Of a stretch of DNA of 64,000 nt, positions 10,701 through 16,770 are shown piece by piece; within the stretch, counting starts at the first letter, position 1; every line of letters starts with the position of its first letter. The translations under genes and the position numbers were made by a program. The stretch covers positions 1 through 64,000 of the forward strand of contig JAISCA010000036.1 in NCBI GenBank assembly GCA_031265875.1, in the 5' to 3' direction. The notes beneath the pieces are model-generated. The model made no database searches. It was not told where the DNA came from and worked only from the letters and a program-made list of their open reading frames with translations. This DNA is from Propionibacteriaceae bacterium (GTDB taxonomy: Bacteria; Actinomycetota; Actinomycetes; Propionibacteriales; Propionibacteriaceae).

Positions 10701-12464
10701 GGCCCACTGGTAAGGGTTGGTCGGGCTCAAGGCGACCACGGGGTCTCCAACCGTTGGAAAGACGGTCAATTCGGGGTCAAGCCCGAATTCGATCAAGGTG
10801 GCGGTGAAATCCAAGTCAGCTTTCGGCGCAGTGATAGTGAACCTATACGTGCCCGGCTGATCCGCTACCGCTGCAAAGCCGCTCGTTCGAGGCAGCGTGG
10901 TCACAGCATTCGTATCTTTTCTAACGTATTCGATCTTTCCGACCGCCCGACCTTCCGGCAGTGTCAGTGTGAGCACCACCTGCGCCGCTGAAGCGCCCTG
11001 AGCCACCGTCACGATCCCGGTCGGGACCGCCTGCGCCGAGACGCGGTAATACCTGGCCCGATAGATGGCCGTGGCAGCTGGCGCGGTCGCCAGCGTCAGA
11101 GTGCCGTCGGCCTGGGCCGTGCCTCCGCTCAGAGCCACCCACGTCCCGGGAACGTCCTCGCTCACGGGAGCGTTCTGGCGCTCGAAACCACCGAAGAACC
11201 AGCCCGGCTCCGGGGCCGGCGCGGTCAGCGTCAACCGATTGGAGGTGGACGGCGAGGCTTGCACCACCAAGGTTCCGGTCGAGGCCTCCTCCGGGAAGAC
11301 ACCGCGATCGTCAGCGGCCGGAGCGTGGTACAAGGCCCGGAAGATTGAATCGCTGGTCACGGGCACATTGTCCACAATGAAGCTGCTATCGACCTGTAGG
11401 GCCAATGGGCAAGTATTATTCCCACTCGCGGTCAGGCAGGCCAGGGGCGACCAAGTCTGACCGTCCGCGCTCTGCTCGAATTGCACGAATTGCGCCCCTA
11501 GAGCCGGCGTCGGCGCCGTCAGCTTCAGCCGATTGGTGTAGGCGGTCGACGCTGCGGCCGTGATCTGACCTGGGGCCGCCCCGACCGGCTGGATCGACTC
11601 ATCAGCGACAGAGAAAGAGTAATAGGTTGCCCGCCAGACCGTGTCAATCGAATCGAGGATCAGAGGGCTGTAAGAGAAACGGCCCGTCTCAGGGTCGAAC
11701 GACAAGTTGCCGGCGAACGGTGTGACCCATTCCGTCGTGCCGACCTGCTGGTACTGGAAGTCACCCAATAAGTACCCTTCGACCTGCGGCGCGCTCACGA
11801 TCGGCAGCTGCGGGTTGGCACCTGAACGGACGATCACGAACTGGCTCGCGTCCGCGACCGCCGCCGGCCAGAACGGCCCCTCCGGAGCGGAGGCCGCCCC
11901 GATACTGTTGAATAAGACTTTGAACCACAGTCCACCGGTCTCCTCGTACGGGATCGTGAAATCTCTGCTACCGCCGCCCGCGCCGTCAGAAGAGACACTG
12001 CCCCTGAACCGCTGAACTGTGCCAGCTGCGTCCTGGAATCCATACCACTGGGCGGCCACATACCCGTCCGCGATCTTGAAGGCCAGGTGGAAAGAGTCCT
12101 CAGTGCCGCTGTTGGCCGACACGGTCAAGGAGTTCCCACCCGGATACTCGACCGTCCACAAGGTCCCCACCGGAGTCGTCTCAGCCAAGACGATCCCAGC
12201 GTCCTCGTCCAAGAAAGGATGGGCCTTGGTGGTCAGATCGGGGGCCACTCCCACCACTGGCACGGTCGGCGTCGCCTCTGGATCGGGCGGATCCTCCGCC
12301 CAAGCCTGAGTCTGGCTCAAACCGCCCAAGGCCAAAGCCAGAGCGGACACCAAAGCCAAGGAACGCCGGGGGCCGGACCAGCGCGCGGCGCGACCATTCA
12401 AGGATGAGGTACGAGACGGAGAGGACACCAGAGTGGCCTTTCGGTGAGCGATCTCGAGGACCAC
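4758..12464 (-). CDS. giant LAxTG-anchored surface protein with alpha/alpha-toroid domain, B12-riboswitch controlled
   Basis: About 2,568 residues from GTG 12464. GTG 12428, with GAAAGG eight bases before it, is an equally good start. Layout: signal peptide with cleavage after QTQAWA (residue 56). Then roughly ten divergent beta repeats to about residue 1,450, each with an F-x-x-W-x-x-S-x-D-G-x-x-W core and ending in YRAxF-like strands. A middle region (about 1,450-1,900) includes a weakly DUF4430-like stretch near 1,660-1,780. A DUF5979-like Ig domain spans about 1,915-2,020. An alpha/alpha-toroid (prenyltransferase/squalene-cyclase-like repeats such as YTALAVQALLAAG and GLAAQALRAAG) spans about 2,025-2,355. 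A Pro-Thr-Asp stalk follows (about 2,363-2,443), then a small beta domain, LAQTG (about 2,529-2,533), a hydrophobic segment and RGRRGA. The toroid fold is shared with transcobalamin/intrinsic factor. With the riboswitch, a surface cobalamin-binding role is inferred, not shown. Confidence 0.9.
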   Translation of the reverse strand: MVLEIAHRKATLVSSPSRTSSLNGRAARWSGPRRSLALVSALALALGGLSQTQAWAEDPPDPEATPTVPVVGVAPDLTTKAHPFLDEDAGIVLAETTPVGTLWTVEYPGGNSLTVSANSGTEDSFHLAFKIADGYVAAQWYGFQDAAGTVQRFRGSVSSDGAGGGSRDFTIPYEETGGLWFKVLFNSIGAASAPEGPFWPAAVADASQFVIVRSGANPQLPIVSAPQVEGYLLGDFQYQQVGTTEWVTPFAGNLSFDPETGRFSYSPLILDSIDTVWRATYYSFSVADESIQPVGAAPGQITAAASTAYTNRLKLTAPTPALGAQFVQFEQSADGQTWSPLACLTASGNNTCPLALQVDSSFIVDNVPVTSDSIFRALYHAPAADDRGVFPEEASTGTLVVQASPSTSNRLTLTAPAPEPGWFFGGFERQNAPVSEDVPGTWVALSGGTAQADGTLTLATAPAATAIYRARYYRVSAQAVPTGIVTVAQGASAAQVVLTLTLPEGRAVGKIEYVRKDTNAVTTLPRTSGFAAVADQPGTYRFTITAPKADLDFTATLIEFGLDPELTVFPTVGDPVVALSPTNPYQWAVSGTADLTQDYVFAGWYCTVKNDNGWTACASSATTVLSRFIDATLNLNQAADQGKDVRFQPRFVAYSAAGPQEGGTYTVQRNSVNTAVSLRVTSTVDDDDSGTYTFTRWDKSEDGGDTWTQADTAFSPDRHTTVDTIYRPVFTKLDDPAQLTLFQNEDKGRISVRRSGANQAVLSADSTVSDTDEAYAFVRWQYTDATHLDWTDITGASGGRLTYTHSYNGDTSYRATFIRVGVEVDEDSADQGQVSATAVPDNPKQVVIQATPAAGSKFDHWDISTDGVNWAPATETKTVPPFGSQTNWPLPAEYPHTFADAFTVSGPDQSILYRAHFSDESAPDLVTVQQVEGGEVELTQLNSGAFGLQATADPGYVHVGWQSKAADGLVWQQATWANNATATNGYAILVKVADNQSMVYRARFVKADAVNVTFKTAPEAKGGLRAVAAYPVQITQSNESTGAVTVTTVTVTPTNFWTTGDGLQPPITNRFLHGNLADQAVTLPEDVIFNVRAMTYTPDSTTYVAAHFDTENYDLIGFRVNGELVSLDGFEAARGDKSHVIGALADGQLNYLLAQSGTGEWSLSVTNSDLTSSSYNLASNSTYITAIPLSAAITAFAGDLVIEPAYAHKGEVDQVAESDLADVGAARAVIEAVDQWVAPQERALSEDELRGWLSTELGRLQLSGSVATVAVTGYSPAAWGQNGADGVDGDFTFAVTLTRGEAAYTVSGLTGLIAWAPQPVASSTHRLNVIANDLALGAVGSAAMGGARWRVTAEPGPGWILAGWETTPSAEPGVDAVWTSLPNSQNLRLQVVGLDFDITYRALFEPGLVSLDGDEVRVVRAIDGVSVSGGPFVVGGGAGTACNDANANYLSGHASPMITIQSHYYRPGVSQLTGCATGSDTVSAFDNVVLWFPISHSLPITGPVEVEVYGGQNLDQLLGSVGWANLTAATGVVLVPVDALPPGDQVRVSLTVAGQPAVEKTYDLLNPPTTDKGLTQERAEAIAQLRQVYLEGLARNAVGTSETGQYYSSRYLMLSEEYPHAVTAIAEVEGSALAEALAYWTRVLDEAGHNVFTTGVTLNAGGSVVTVPTSGNVLMAMTAAAEQAYPGLWRLSTGYGGAWINGWLPGGWGQITDEGQQGGAIYVVFDRACVEASTGPGGSGTFGGDACPYTNGVAAQRVYLTAEPSDGMFSTFGQGDGVVTYRWTDPDPEAAWPGVIYAWPGTMGWALGELRQAFDDADLQTHEAYTYAIAHQRPWSDEYELAFTDLRVEFLDFLFRKDADMTSAAKTVVRAIAALGTQSTQADREAILAAYGLLTAPEKAVVFNYTELDSWPPRGTGFVEATVTVTGAAADLVSGATGFPVRFSHEAFDAEPARSGVLLPKADGTADRTGLLPVGAVVSLSLGDLPQVAGVVWGEPSLSVESVPVESVTVADRQVHSLTVTLTANRLVLPEADPEALSLAAAWLGRQLAAHDGVLPGMSPQDWGLTEDAILALAAAGVGGDQIEASVARLLASGEAYVGAVGADRWNQKGKTILVLQVTGHDPSAWPVAGGGTRDLVAELRSAVQPSGQFGSQAAGEVVAYQQALSLLALARTQDGAPAASVTYLQGLQCRTAGAFLGAYGLGAPCVSPDVDYTALAVQALLAAGVSPADPSVADAVVWLEGQQDASGALASNTNSTGLAAQALRAAGLSEESDLAEAAAFTASLQVTCEVAADPGNEFTLAEVGAVAYNAAGWDDGAEFGLDDANSDQWRRASAQALFAFGGASLGTLTAAGAEAGLPVSTCQDPTPTPTPTPDPTPTPTPTVDPSETPTADPSDTPTPTADPSDTPTPTPTPDPSETPTPDPSETPTADPSQTPTADPSQVTVSSDKSSSIVAGLRVTFSAFGFQPGEQVSAMLGATELGVWLADDDGVVSFDWIVPEGTAVGQHSIVLAGLASGHQASAVFQVADQLAQTGAAPGLLVLLFLVSACFIVGGSSLALTSVRGRRGA

Positions 12465-12518
12465 CCAACCGGGCGCCCCCGCAGACCTCGGCGGGTTGAA
12501 GAACGCTCGCTGCCAGTT

Positions 12519-12600
12519 GGTTCTCGGACTTACCCAGTCACTGGATCGTGACTGTTGACTACCGTTGCGGGTCAGTGCCGGATTTCGACCGGCTTCCCCA
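12519..12600 (-). promoter_or_regulatory. cobalamin riboswitch core upstream of the giant surface protein
   Basis: Read on the minus strand, the block begins GGGGAAGCCGGTCGAAATCC, continues GGCACTGACCCGCAACGGT and ends AAGTCCGAGAACC. These are the conserved core (GCCGG-loop-CCGGC stem, GACCCGCAACGGT) and B12-box-like 3' element of cobalamin riboswitches. A local stem AGTCAC...AGTGACT-type lies between them. The 5' outer arm probably extends toward 12690 but cannot be set by eye. The giant gene starts 55-90 bases downstream, and a GC-rich segment (12480-12505) between could form the expression platform. In this class, cobalamin binding normally switches expression off. Confidence 0.88.
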
Positions 12601-12776
12601 AACTAACAGCGTATTCAGTTGTGACGCCAGGTGACAGCTCCAGAGCTGACGAGGAAGCCCAAGCGAGGCTGACGCTACCTCCGTGACGCCGCCCTGTCAA
12701 TGGCATGATCGATCTCTATCATCCCCAGCGGGCGGCGAGCGATGACGCCAAGCCCCAGGCCAGAGCGACAGAATCA

Positions 12777-13118
12777 CCGACCCAGCCCAACTGGCCGAAC
12801 CAGCCACCACGCGGCGACAACCCCGACTGTCAGAATCGGGCGCTGGGCTCAGAAGGGCTGCATATCAGGGGGCAAGATAGTGGGAAACAGACTGTCGTAA
12901 GACTCCGCCGGGCCGTACTGCCACATGAGCAGATCATCTTCCATCAAACGATACATGTCAGCGCCCACGAAGCCCGACGCGTCGACCCGGACCCAGTCCG
13001 TGCCATTGGAGCGGTAGACGCCGTACAGCCACTCACCTTCAGCGGAGTTGGGCCAAGCGACCCCGTCGATCGTCATCGACTGCACCACATCACCATGTTC
13101 ATAATAGAATTCGGAGTC
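12777..13118 (-). pseudogene. DUF4430 (transcobalamin-C-like) remnant with C-terminal membrane helix
   Basis: Directly after the second riboswitch, an open frame (stop 12849) encodes GEWLYGVYRSNG and, about 20 residues later, ADMYRLMEDDLLMWQYG. This is the typical end of a DUF4430 domain (Gly-Trp-Tyr-x-Val-Asn-Gly, then Tyr-x-Leu-x-x-Gly-Asp-x-x-x-Trp). Past the TGA at 12849-12851 the same frame continues with ILTVGVVAAWWLVRPVGLGR, a credible membrane anchor, before TGA 12774-12776. No signal peptide or N-terminal half is present, and the frame runs straight out of the riboswitch. The simplest reading is a riboswitch-controlled, membrane-anchored DUF4430 gene that lost its 5' part and acquired a nonsense codon. 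Confidence 0.6.
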
Positions 13119-13200
13119 GGTTCTCGGACTCACTCAGTCACTGGCTTGTGACCGTCGACCACCGTTGCGGGTCAGTGTCGGATTTCGACCGGCTTCCCCA
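13119..13200 (-). promoter_or_regulatory. second, damaged cobalamin riboswitch core
   Basis: This minus-strand block is about 85% identical to the riboswitch at 12519-12600 and in the same orientation. It has the same GACCCGCAACGGT core and the same GAGTCCGAGAACC end. The GCCGG arm now faces CCGAC instead of CCGGC, which breaks one pair of a conserved stem, consistent with decay. It precedes the DUF4430 remnant. The pair looks like a duplication of a B12-regulated gene unit. Confidence 0.8.
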
Positions 13201-13274
13201 AACAAACCGCCCACCAGTCAGGAGCTCCCATCGACGCGTTGACCCCCCCATGTCGTCAACACTATGATGACGTT

Positions 13275-13508
13275 ATGCGGATCGTGGACAACGCCCGGAA
13301 ACACGGCATCGAGGACGCCGATATCCTCCACGCGCTGGACAACCCGATCCGCTACCGCGAACAGGAATACGACGGAGAGGTTCGCGTGCTCCTGATCGGC
13401 GCGGACCGCGCCGGCCGACTGCTCGAACTCGTGCTAGTCCCAGCCGACCAACCAGCCCGCGTCATCCACGCCGACGTCCTTCGACCCAGCCGCTACGACT
13501 ACCTGTGA
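13275..13508 (+). CDS. small toxin-like protein (BrnT/DUF4258-like)
   Basis: A 77-residue protein starting [17 protein letters not shown]. The ending [16 protein letters not shown] and the [20 protein letters not shown] core resemble small RelE/BrnT-like toxins of actinobacteria. I chose ATG 13275 because upstream in-frame codons give an unrelated peptide. The next gene starts nine bases after the stop and encodes a small HTH protein, the usual toxin-then-antitoxin order of BrnTA-type modules. Toxicity itself is inferred from arrangement and size. Confidence 0.65.
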   Translation: MRIVDNARKHGIEDADILHALDNPIRYREQEYDGEVRVLLIGADRAGRLLELVLVPADQPARVIHADVLRPSRYDYL

Positions 13509-13517
13509 GGTGAAGAC

Positions 13518-13784
13518 ATGACCACTAAGCAAACCACCCGAACCGAACACGATGCCGACATCGAGGCCTTCATCGACAGCGTCGACCCGGCCACCATGCG
13601 CGACGCCAGCCGCCTACGCGCGATCGCCGCCGCCCGCCGCGACCTAGCCGCCGCCGAAGCCACCCTCCGCGGCGCGGTCGCCGCCGCCCGCGCCGCCGGA
13701 GACTCATGGACGATGATCGGACTCATGCTCGGCACTTCCAAACAAGCCGCCCACCGTAGATTCGGACACAGCGACGACACCTGA
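13518..13784 (+). CDS. small HTH antitoxin-like protein
   Basis: 88 residues. The N-terminal third is acidic (HDADIEAFIDSVDP), the middle is an Ala/Arg-rich helix, and the end AGDSWTMIGLMLGTSKQAAH is a helix-turn-helix of the type seen in Arg/Ala-rich actinobacterial antitoxins and regulators. A good ribosome-binding site (GAGGTGAAG) precedes the ATG. It lies nine bases downstream of the toxin-like gene, so it is likely its antitoxin and autoregulator. No operator repeat is obvious upstream. Confidence 0.65.
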   Translation: MTTKQTTRTEHDADIEAFIDSVDPATMRDASRLRAIAAARRDLAAAEATLRGAVAAARAAGDSWTMIGLMLGTSKQAAHRRFGHSDDT

Positions 13785-13836
13785 TCGGAGACCTCCCACT
13801 GCCTCGCACCGGATGCTCAGCGGAGGCCGCCCGACA

Positions 13837-13893
13837 CCGGGGAAGGGACTCTAACCCTCACGCCTATCGGCAGGGGAACCTAACCCCAGAATC
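13837..13893 (-). pseudogene. 3' half of a tRNA-Leu (UAG), degenerate
   Basis: The minus strand reads GGGGTTAGGTTCCCC (anticodon arm, UAG in the loop), then a variable arm, then GAGGGTTAGAGTCCCTTC. It matches the intact tRNA-Leu at 14902-14983 from the anticodon arm to the acceptor. The invariant T-loop TTCGAGT has become TTAGAGT, and the 5' half is missing. It lies about 1 kb downstream of the intact tRNA in the same orientation, as expected for a decayed attachment-site duplication. The rest of 13785-14128 shows nothing gene-like. Confidence 0.7.
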
Positions 13894-14128
13894 CGCCCTA
13901 GCCAGGAGGCCGTTGATCAGGCCGCGTACCTTATGGAGGGAAACTCCAGTTGAAATCATGTGATAAAAAGGCAGTCTTCTGCGAGTTGTGGGCGAAGACA
14001 GTCGCCACGACTGGGGCCGCGCCGCCGATCAGGGCGACGGCGGCCAGGGGGCGCTGGTCTGGTTCGGCGGATCAGGCTCTGGCCCAGGGTCCTGGCCCAT
14101 GTCTGACTTCCTTACTCAAGGCTTCCAT

Positions 14129-14165
14129 ATTATGACTTGCACAATTAGGTTATGTAAGTCATAAT
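14129..14165 (+). promoter_or_regulatory. promoter with 10-bp inverted-repeat operator for the RHH toxin-antitoxin pair
   Basis: ATTATGACTT (14129-14138) and AAGTCATAAT (14156-14165) form a perfect inverted repeat. A -35-like TTGCAC (14137-14142) and a -10-like CATAAT (14160-14165) are 17 bases apart and overlap both arms. This places the transcript start at or next to GTG 14172. Autoregulation by the ribbon-helix-helix antitoxin is the natural inference. Confidence 0.6.
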
Positions 14166-14171
14166 TGAGGA

Positions 14172-14417
14172 GTGCCGTTGCGATTCACCACTAACGCCAA
14201 CAAGCGACGCATCCCTCATGAGGCCGTCTGGCGAGTCATCGTCCGCAACCAACCCCGCCCCATCGTCACCGGCGGCGGTCAGGACGGCCTGTGGTACGAG
14301 GGCGACGACGGCGAAGGCCTCGAACTGGAGGTCATCACGGTCCCGCTGCCCGGCGGCGATGAGCTGGTGATCCACGTCATGCCCACCTCACACCGGCACC
14401 ACAAGGAAGGACGCTGA
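14172..14417 (+). CDS. small toxin-like protein
   Basis: 81 residues, with the core PRPIVTGGGQDGLWYEGDDG and the ending ELVIHVMPTSHRHH. It resembles small DUF4258-like putative toxins of actinobacteria and is paired with a ribbon-helix-helix gene one base downstream. The predicted promoter -10 lies seven bases before GTG 14172, so a leaderless transcript starting at that GTG is likely. TTG 14178 with GAGGAG before it is the alternative if a leader exists. Toxin activity is inferred. Confidence 0.6.
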   Translation: MPLRFTTNANKRRIPHEAVWRVIVRNQPRPIVTGGGQDGLWYEGDDGEGLELEVITVPLPGGDELVIHVMPTSHRHHKEGR

Positions 14418-14418
14418 C

Positions 14419-14697
14419 ATGGAATTCGAGATCGTGGATTTGGACGAACAGGACATCCGTGACGCCAAGGGACGCCGCGTCACCCAAGAGACGGTCGACG
14501 ATCTGATCGCGGCCGTCGCCAAGGCCAAGGCGGGGCGACCGTCCCTCAGCGCGCCCGGGAAACGCTCGCCCAGCGTGACGCTGCGCTTCCCATCGGTCGT
14601 CAACGCCCGGTTGGACGAATTCGCCGCGTCACATGGACTGTCCAAGTCGCAGGTCGTGCGCGACGCCGTAGCGGCCTACTTGAACGACGCCGCCTGA
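14419..14697 (+). CDS. ribbon-helix-helix (CopG-like) antitoxin
   Basis: 92 residues. The C-terminal half is a clear ribbon-helix-helix fold: SPSVTLRFPSVVNARLDEF gives the strand and first helix, and HGLSKSQVVRDAVAAYLND the second. The N-terminal half (IVDLDEQDIRDAKGRRVTQE) should wrap the toxin. The start is one base after the toxin stop. It probably binds the inverted repeat at 14129-14165 to repress its own operon. Confidence 0.8.
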   Translation: MEFEIVDLDEQDIRDAKGRRVTQETVDDLIAAVAKAKAGRPSLSAPGKRSPSVTLRFPSVVNARLDEFAASHGLSKSQVVRDAVAAYLNDAA

Positions 14698-14901
14698 GCG
14701 CTCAGTAGATCTTGATCGCGTTGAAGCTGACGACAAGACTGGTAGCAGAGTGTGGTAGAGGCTGCGGGTGAGCTTGACAGCTCGGGGCGCTGCCGAGGTC
14801 TCCTCGAAGTGGCGGCGGACGATGTGGGAGCCGCCAGGCGGACGGATCACAGGCTGAGGCTGGCCAAGGTTTGAACCAGACCTCAAAGGCGTCGGATAAG
14901 G

Positions 14902-14983
14902 TGCCGAAGAAGGGACTCGAACCCTCACTCCTTACGGAACGGGAACCTAAATCCCGCGTGTCTGCCAATTCCACCACTCCGGC
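14902..14983 (-). tRNA. tRNA-Leu (anticodon UAG)
   Basis: An 82-nt cloverleaf on the minus strand: acceptor GCCGGAG pairs with CTTCGGC, anticodon stem CGGGA/TCCCG with UAG in the loop, a long class-II variable arm (CCGTAAGG) and T arm GAGGGTTCGAGTCCCTTC. No CCA is encoded. It reads toward the toxin-antitoxin genes, and its 3' half recurs as a remnant at 13837-13893. The flanks 14698-14901 and 14984-15137 show no genes. Confidence 0.95.
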
Positions 14984-15137
14984 CGGGCCACCACTTTACT
15001 GCTAGATCCACTGTCACATCACCTAACCGGACGACGGTCCGCTGGCGGCTCCGTCCGGGCTTCGACCGTCGCGCGGCCCGCGTCGCCAGACCTGGCCGGG
15101 CGACGGTTCAAGCGCAGGGCGGACGGCGACCAGTCGG

Positions 15138-15614
15138 TCAGATGCCCAGGGCTGAGCGCAGCCGTTCGACGTGGCCGGCGGCGCGGACGCCGTACCTAGC
15201 CTGGGCGATGACGCCCTGGCCGGAGCCGTCGACCTCGATGACGAAGGTCGAGCGGATCACCCCTTCGACCGACTTGCCCCAGATCACTCGGGCGCCCCAG
15301 GCTCCGTAGTCCTTGATGGTGCGGCGGTCGGGGTCGGCCAAGAGCGCCAGATGGAGGTGCTCCTGGGCGGTGAAGCGGGCCAGTTTGTCGGGGTGGTCGG
15401 GTGAGATCCCGAGCACGGCGTAGCCGGCGGCGGCGAAGTCCTTGGCGGCGGCCGAGAAGTCGATCGCCTGGATGGTGCAGCCGGGGGTCAGGGCGGCCGG
15501 GTAGAAGTAGACGATGACGTTGCCGCCAGCGTAATCGGACAGGCTGACCGGCCTGTCGGAAGCGTCTGTCAGGGTGAATGCCGGTGCCGGGTCACCCGGT
15601 GCAAGCTCAGCCAT
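15138..15614 (-). CDS. bcp: peroxiredoxin, BCP/PrxQ type
   Basis: A thiol peroxidase of 158 residues that reduces H2O2 and organic hydroperoxides. The peroxidatic cysteine is C46 in YPAALTPGCTIQAIDF, the PrxQ active site (usual PxxxTPGCTxEAxxF). The resolving cysteine usually found five residues later is Ile51 here, so this is a one-Cys variant that must be recycled by an external thiol (presumably mycothiol or a redoxin). It stands alone between tRNA-Leu and DUF3618, divergent from the latter. Confidence 0.92.
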   Translation of the reverse strand: MAELAPGDPAPAFTLTDASDRPVSLSDYAGGNVIVYFYPAALTPGCTIQAIDFSAAAKDFAAAGYAVLGISPDHPDKLARFTAQEHLHLALLADPDRRTIKDYGAWGARVIWGKSVEGVIRSTFVIEVDGSGQGVIAQARYGVRAAGHVERLRSALGI

Positions 15615-15753
15615 GCCGATAGCTTACCCAGGCCCAGTCGCCGCTGCGGCCGTTGCCAGCCCGCCGCGCCTCGGCCACCTGAACCAGCCGACGGGAACGT
15701 GGCATAGTCTGGTGCCCAAGGTTTTCAGCCCGCTTCTGTTGGAGGAGTGACCA

Positions 15754-16110
15754 ATGAGTCCAAGTGACGGGACGGCCCGCACCATCGAGGAGATCGAGCG
15801 TGATCTGGCGGCCAAGCTGGAGCGTGTGACGGCCAACCTGTCCAATCTCATCAACGAGGTCCACCCCAAAGCGGTGGTGCGCCGAGCCCTGGCGGAGGCC
15901 AAGGTGACGGCGGAGGAGGGGCTGGCCGACCTCAGACGTCAGGCCAAGCGGGTCTCGGCCCAAGCCCAGATCGGTTGCCAGAGAGTCAAAGACGAGCTGC
16001 GCGACCAAGAGGGTTGGCGGGCCGACCGGCTGGTGGCGGTGGCCGGCGGCTTGCTCGGGATCGCCACCTTCGCCGGTGTGGTGCGCCACCTGAGCGGTCA
16101 GAAGCGGTAG
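15754..16110 (+). CDS. DUF3618 protein
   Basis: 118 residues. The N-terminal segment RTIEEIERDLAAKLERVTAN is the DUF3618 signature found in many actinomycetes. A charged helical region follows, then one hydrophobic segment (VAVAGGLLGIATFAGVV) near the C-terminus. Function is unknown; a membrane-associated envelope protein is likely. The ribosome-binding site GGAGGAG is strong. The GroES-like gene begins five bases after the stop, so both are probably co-expressed. Confidence 0.85.
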   Translation: MSPSDGTARTIEEIERDLAAKLERVTANLSNLINEVHPKAVVRRALAEAKVTAEEGLADLRRQAKRVSAQAQIGCQRVKDELRDQEGWRADRLVAVAGGLLGIATFAGVVRHLSGQKR

Positions 16111-16115
16111 GCGCG

Positions 16116-16475
16116 GTGCCGACCAATCAGAGCCGGCCCAACGGTCCGGCTGGGGACGAGTCCGCCCTGCCCATCCGTATGCTGCACGACCGCATCCTGG
16201 TCGTGACCGAAGGGGAGCCGGGCGAACGGCGTAGCGGCGGCGGCATCTTGATCCCAGCCACGGTCCAAATCGGGCGGCGTCTGACCTGGGCCCGAGTGGC
16301 CGCCATCGGCCCCAACGTGCGCTCGGTCAAGGACGGCGACCGGGTCTTGTACGATCCCGAGTCGACCGCCGAGGTCGAGCTGCGCGGCACCGTCTACGCC
16401 CTACTCCGCGAGCGGGATCTGCACGCCGTCGCCGCCACCCGTCTGAGCGAAGGTCGCACCGGCCTTTACCTCTGA
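16116..16475 (+). CDS. GroES-like co-chaperonin paralogue
   Basis: 119 residues from GTG 16116, chosen because the frame upstream overlaps DUF3618. LHDRILVV, SGGGILIPATVQIGRRLTWA, RVAAIGPNVRSVKDGDRVLY and ELRGTVYALLRERDLHAV follow the Cpn10 fold in order. About 20 extra residues precede it. The mobile loop that binds GroEL is recognisable but divergent. No groEL is next door, so this is likely a secondary paralogue kept with DUF3618, not the main GroES. Confidence 0.8.
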   Translation: MPTNQSRPNGPAGDESALPIRMLHDRILVVTEGEPGERRSGGGILIPATVQIGRRLTWARVAAIGPNVRSVKDGDRVLYDPESTAEVELRGTVYALLRERDLHAVAATRLSEGRTGLYL

Positions 16476-16770
16476 GGCCACACCGGTCGCTAGCGCGTCA
16501 CCCGGGCCTCGGCTCAATCAGCCGCCACATCGCCCCGCCACCAGCAGCCGACACCGTCACCCATCCACCGCCCCCATAGACCGAACCCCGTCTGAGCCTC
16601 GACCGGCCAGCCCGGTAGCCGTTGGCCAGCTCGTGCGCACATACGCCACCACCGCTGCACGAATGACCAGCCTCGTCGTGATTCCAGCACGACCGTGCGA
16701 CCGATCGGCTCGCTTAAAGTGAAGGCGACGCTAGTCGTCACCCGTCGGTCATCAGTCAAGGAGGTCTGCC
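16476..16770. other. intergenic region without recognisable features
   Basis: This stretch lies between the GroES-like gene and the alcohol dehydrogenase. Reading frames on either strand look like random GC-rich translations. The only clear element is the ribosome-binding site of the dehydrogenase (AAGGAGG near 16758). Confidence 0.6.

Noticed and set aside
12705..13151. 148-codon plus-strand open frame
   Set aside because: It is antisense to the riboswitch and DUF4430 remnant and has no recognisable content.
12519..13200. The 82-bp direct repeat as an insertion-sequence footprint
   Set aside because: The repeated block matches the cobalamin riboswitch core, so it is a duplicated regulatory element and not a transposon end; no transposase is present.
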